Positions 61,102 through 64,000 of a DNA stretch of 64,000 nucleotides are shown piece by piece. The notes below the pieces were generated by a model. It did no database searches and was not told the origin of the DNA. It was given only the letters and a program-made list of their open reading frames with translations. Each line of letters begins with the position of its first letter. The first letter of the stretch is position 1. The DNA comes from HO2-45-28 sp964574495 (GTDB lineage: Bacteria > Patescibacteriota > Minisyncoccia > HO2-45-28): assembly GCA_964574495.1 (NCBI GenBank), contig CAZNNT010000001.1:33934-97933 (forward strand), written 5' to 3'. A program made the translations under genes and the position numbers.

Positions 61102-63595
61102 AAAGTTTATCTTTAAGATTAACCTCTTTGTCTTCCATAATGCGGCCGTCCACTTCCAAAAGAGACCCCACTTCCACCAAAAAATCATTAGCCGCGTTTT
61201 CAATCTTGAGATTTAAAATTTTTGCCTCAGCCGGCCCGAACTCCGGCTTCTTTTGAAAAACCGCGACGCCGATTTCGCAATTAATAATCGCCGCTTCCTC
61301 AATTTTAAGAGTTGAGAAATCCTTGGAAGCCAGACAAATTTTGGAATCCGAGATTTTTAGGTTTTTCGCGTCAATCCGGCTGTCCTCCCCGGCGCTAATG
61401 CCCTTATCTCCGGCATTTTTAATCTGGCTGTCAAGTACCGAAACAACGCTGCCCGAAAAATCCATGGCATCGTTTCCGGAATTGACAAACGAGGTTCTCA
61501 AAATCGTTCCGTTTCCGAAATCAACATCCAAAGCGTCCGCAAAAACATCTTTAAAAAACGAATCCGTTAATTCAAAATCCGACCTGGTGATATGCAGAGT
61601 GTCGTCGTAAGAAGAGGGGCCGGAAAAATAAACTTTATTGATAAAAGACGGCGATTCATAAAAATTAAGCAAATTATTGGCGATAACGGCATTTTCCAAA
61701 TAAGATTTTTCCGGAGCATAAACCCAAATCCCGCGGCTGGTTTTGTCTGACGAGATTATTTTTACCGGCCGGCCCTCGCTGCCTATAAACCGCAGGGATG
61801 AATGGGAAATAATGGCCGCCGAGTTCATTATGTCTATCTCCGATCCGGCGCCGGCAATAAAAGTAAAACCCGCGGGTAAAACCAAATCGCGAAACAGTTT
61901 CCAGCTGCCTTCTTTTACCGATATGGTTTTCTTGTAATAGTCGGCGGATAAAAAATCAAATAAATAATAGTGGGGCATCCGGTTTTTCCCCGCCTCTTCA
62001 ATCTCGTTTAAATCCAAAACCGGCCATGGAATTATGGCGGCCGTCTGAACAGCGTCCAAACCAAGCATCTTATAATTCAGGATCTCGGGCAATTTTGGCA
62101 ATTCAAAATCCCTGAATGTCAGCGGCTCGTGAGGGACATGGCCAGGCAATATTTCTCCCTGAAAAACAACGGGCAGCGGCTGAATATTGGCGACTTCAAC
62201 TATTGTTTTTGGAGCCGTCTCTTTAAGATAGGCCCTTATTCCGACAGCGGGATTTAAAGCGTTTTTGACATACTTTCGGTTCCTATAAACGGCGTCCGGA
62301 GAAATATTGGAATAATACCCGGAAAAAGAATACCAGGGCTCATCCCTCCAAATAATGCGAATATTATCTTGCAATTCTTTATCTATCCCGCTAAAAAATT
62401 CTTCCATATAGCCGTCGGCCGACATCCTGTCAAGCTGTTTCATATACTCCGCAAAAAATTCCGTGTCCTTGAAAAGCGCGTACCCGAAATCAAGTATTGA
62501 ATTATCTTCCAGTTCTTTCGGTTTAGGGTAAGAAGAAAGAGAAACAATCGGCCCCTCGTTTTTATTAAACGCGTCATACCCAATTGGCTCCAATAAAGAA
62601 GTAATGGGATTGTAATATAATCTGATATTGGTCCAGCTAGTGGCGTGCACCGCGCCGGTCAAATCCGCGATCGCGTAAAACTTGGCGAGTTTCTCTATGT
62701 CAAAAACCTGACTCGGCTTTAAAGCGCCCATTCTAAATCCTTCCAGCATATTTTTTGCTTTTTGAAATTGAGTGTAAATCGCGGGGTCGGCCAGCTTGGA
62801 GGGTTCAAACGTTTCAATGGGATTTGAAATATAAATCATATCTTGCGGGTCTTCAATGTGAGCTCTATTCGGATTATCAGAGCGTAAAACCAAATCAAAA
62901 AAGAGCCGTTCGTCAAACTTCAAGATTGGCCCTTCCGGCAGTCGGCTGTTGGTCAGAAGTTCTCCGGAAAAATGCTCTTCTAGCGCGTAAACACCCAAAC
63001 GTTTGCCGTTTAATTCCACATCAATGAATTTATATCTTAAGAAGGGCAGGTCTTCTTTTTTTAAAAGTTGATGAAAAACCCATTCATCAAGATAAACTCT
63101 CCTTTTCGGATCTTGTATGGAAAAACGCTTCATGCCGAAAAGCGCGTTTTCTCCTTTGACTTTTATCCTGAAAGACCATTTGTCTCCGGCAATATGATCC
63201 AGAGCGTCGCCTTTCAATCTGATTTCTATGGGCAGATCTTCGTTATTGTAACGTATTGTCGCGGGGACATAATCATCGTCGGAAGAAAATAATAAACCCG
63301 TATTCAGGGCCTCGTCTCTTTTTTGAAGGATTTTTTGATAATCCTTGTATTTTATGTCAATGCTTATTTTCGGGGGGCTTGAAAATAGACCTCTGATGTA
63401 GTTTAGCGGAAGTTTTGTTCCGGCTCGTATCGCCGGTTTTACGATATCATGCAAAATATCGCTTCTTGCCAGATAACGGTAAGTCAGCGCGCCGGCTAGA
63501 AGTACTGCCAAAATAAGCAGGCCAAACCTGATTTCCTTCCCGCGCTGGGAAAGTTTTATATCGGATAAAATAAAATTATTCTTCTTTAAAAACAT
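61091..63595 (-). CDS. CotH-kinase-like protein with C-terminal beta-helix
   Basis: An 834-aa protein. A membrane anchor lies at ~24-40. Residues ~75-490 match the CotH family (IEIRLKGD at 123-130, KWSFRIKV, FGMKRFSIQDP, YLDEWVFHQLL, YKFIDVELNGKRLGVYALEEH, then LEPIGYDAFNKNEG). From ~560 repeated short strands (SRIDAKNLKISDSKI and similar) form a right-handed parallel beta-helix, typical of carbohydrate-binding or -processing proteins. The bulk is probably extracytoplasmic. Known CotH proteins phosphorylate coat proteins; here the acceptor is unknown. Confidence 0.78.
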   Translation of the reverse strand: MFLKKNNFILSDIKLSQRGKEIRFGLLILAVLLAGALTYRYLARSDILHDIVKPAIRAGTKLPLNYIRGLFSSPPKISIDIKYKDYQKILQKRDEALNTGLLFSSDDDYVPATIRYNNEDLPIEIRLKGDALDHIAGDKWSFRIKVKGENALFGMKRFSIQDPKRRVYLDEWVFHQLLKKEDLPFLRYKFIDVELNGKRLGVYALEEHFSGELLTNSRLPEGPILKFDERLFFDLVLRSDNPNRAHIEDPQDMIYISNPIETFEPSKLADPAIYTQFQKAKNMLEGFRMGALKPSQVFDIEKLAKFYAIADLTGAVHATSWTNIRLYYNPITSLLEPIGYDAFNKNEGPIVSLSSYPKPKELEDNSILDFGYALFKDTEFFAEYMKQLDRMSADGYMEEFFSGIDKELQDNIRIIWRDEPWYSFSGYYSNISPDAVYRNRKYVKNALNPAVGIRAYLKETAPKTIVEVANIQPLPVVFQGEILPGHVPHEPLTFRDFELPKLPEILNYKMLGLDAVQTAAIIPWPVLDLNEIEEAGKNRMPHYYLFDFLSADYYKKTISVKEGSWKLFRDLVLPAGFTFIAGAGSEIDIMNSAAIISHSSLRFIGSEGRPVKIISSDKTSRGIWVYAPEKSYLENAVIANNLLNFYESPSFINKVYFSGPSSYDDTLHITRSDFELTDSFFKDVFADALDVDFGNGTILRTSFVNSGNDAMDFSGSVVSVLDSQIKNAGDKGISAGEDSRIDAKNLKISDSKICLASKDFSTLKIEEAAIINCEIGVAVFQKKPEFGPAEAKILNLKIENAANDFLVEVGSLLEVDGRIMEDKEVNLKDKLYVE

Positions 63596-63603
63596 TTATG
63601 TGT

Positions 63604-63705
63604 TTAGGGCGTATTCCAAAAATAAAACCAAAATCTTCCGGTCAGATAAAGCGCGATTATAAACGCCGCATAAGCCAGCGCGATGATTATAAATTTCTTT
63701 TTCAA
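63604..63705 (-). CDS. Possible 33-aa single-helix membrane peptide
   Basis: A short open frame from a TTG at 63705 encodes KKK followed by FIIIALAYAAFIIALYL, then TGRFWFYFWNTP: a lysine-led single membrane helix with an aromatic end. It fills the gap between the DUF4956-like and CotH-like genes, 17 nt and 8 nt from its neighbours. No Shine-Dalgarno, and TTG is a weak start, so it may be chance; the strongly membrane-like composition is why it is listed. Confidence 0.35.
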   Translation of the reverse strand: MKKKFIIIALAYAAFIIALYLTGRFWFYFWNTP

Positions 63706-63722
63706 AAAATCGCCGTCTATCT

Positions 63723-64000
63723 TTATAAAACCTGGTTATCAACAAAATTGATTTCAATGGCGGGCGACAAGCGCCTTAACTCCTCTTTGCTTTGAGAAAG
63801 TTTTTCAAAATCATCGTATTTAACCAGAAAAGACGCCTCCAGATTGTCCGCCGTTTCGTCAAAACGCTTCATATCAACTTCCGCGCAATATTTTTTCAAA
63901 ACAGAAATCAAATCCCGCAGGTCTATTCCTCCCCCGCGCGGCAAAGAAACATTCAGATATAGATTGGGTTCGTTTTCTTTATGAACCCATAAGTCCCTTA
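63723..64000 (-). CDS. DUF4956-like protein, C-terminal part (5' end outside window)
   Basis: An open frame from the right edge to a TAA at 63723 encodes at least 91 residues ending LSPAIEINFVDNQVL. Only the soluble C-terminal ACT-like part is visible (LWVHKENEPNLYLNVSLP, LKKYCAEVDMKRFDETADN, SFLVKYDDFEKLSQSKEEL). DUF4956 proteins have N-terminal membrane helices and such a tail, and they accompany VTC and CotH genes, as here. The family call rests on this context and the tail's character. Confidence 0.55.
   Translation of the reverse strand, partial: RDLWVHKENEPNLYLNVSLPRGGGIDLRDLISVLKKYCAEVDMKRFDETADNLEASFLVKYDDFEKLSQSKEELRRLSPAIEINFVDNQVL

Noticed and set aside
1..64000. Recoding of UGA (seen in some CPR lineages)
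   Set aside because: Many genes end in TGA at the expected family length, and no in-frame TGA is needed inside a conserved domain.

Overview
The window is a single large surface-glycan biosynthesis region, with nearly every base coding. The largest gap between genes is about 130 bp, and no stretch over 300 bp lacks a gene. I see no rRNA, tRNA, CRISPR array or prophage. Compact AT-leaning genes, many ATGA-type overlaps, TGA read as a stop, and a cargo of GT-C glycosyltransferases and methyltransferases fit a Patescibacteria (CPR) genome, most likely Parcubacteria. This is an inference from style and content; there is no marker gene here.

Layout. (1) 1-14361, minus strand: a nonulosonic-acid operon of the legionaminic type. 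In transcription order it encodes a carbamoyltransferase, a HisF-HisH fusion (WbuZ-WbuY type), a WbuX-type amidotransferase, a CMP-sugar cytidylyltransferase, a Gfo/Idh/MocA oxidoreductase, a NeuB-type synthase, a NeuC-type epimerase, a PHP/ATP-grasp fusion, a DegT aminotransferase, a LegB/CapE-type dehydratase and an SDR. The predicted product is an amidinated, possibly carbamoylated, CMP-activated nonulosonate. A small plus-strand gene (2592-2993) interrupts the operon, and a PQ-loop membrane gene with its own promoter runs off the left edge. (2) 14388-19251, plus strand: a YfhO-like membrane protein, a KpsC/S-like capsule protein and a methyltransferase. (3) 19244-20582: an orphan gene and a RAYT transposase flanked by REP-like palindromes. 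(4) 20548-28795: a GT4, then a GDP-mannose dehydratase / aminotransferase / C-methyltransferase module, then an epimerase / GMC oxidoreductase / small membrane protein trio and a GT2. (5) 28834-41412: GT-C type membrane proteins, four methyltransferases, an asparagine-synthetase-like amidotransferase and a GT2. (6) 41480-49564: Gfo/Idh/MocA, an epimerase, an HD-like protein, a nucleotide-sugar dehydrogenase, a Wzx flippase, a GT4-GtrA fusion and an orphan membrane protein. (7) 49667-64000, minus strand: a second AsnB homologue, three more GT39-like proteins, GT2, GT4s, a second C-methyltransferase, and a VTC / CotH-beta-helix / DUF4956 group at the right edge.

How it fits together. Nucleotide sugars (CMP-nonulosonate, a GDP-6-deoxy-amino sugar, an oxidised UDP sugar that AsnB-like enzymes may amidate) feed soluble GT4 enzymes. 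GT2 polyprenyl-phosphate-sugar synthases and the GtrA domain would feed the GT39-like enzymes. Wzx exports lipid-linked glycan.

Most unusual signals: five copies of a REP-like palindrome that provides the stop codon of three unrelated genes in the same frame; 7-bp-period tandem arrays inside the coding regions of two GT4 genes; the HisF-HisH fusion in the order opposite to eukaryotic HIS7; the PHP/ATP-grasp fusion; and two contrasting styles of gene start (strong promoter plus GGAGG for orphan genes, no Shine-Dalgarno and a possibly leaderless start for glycan operons).
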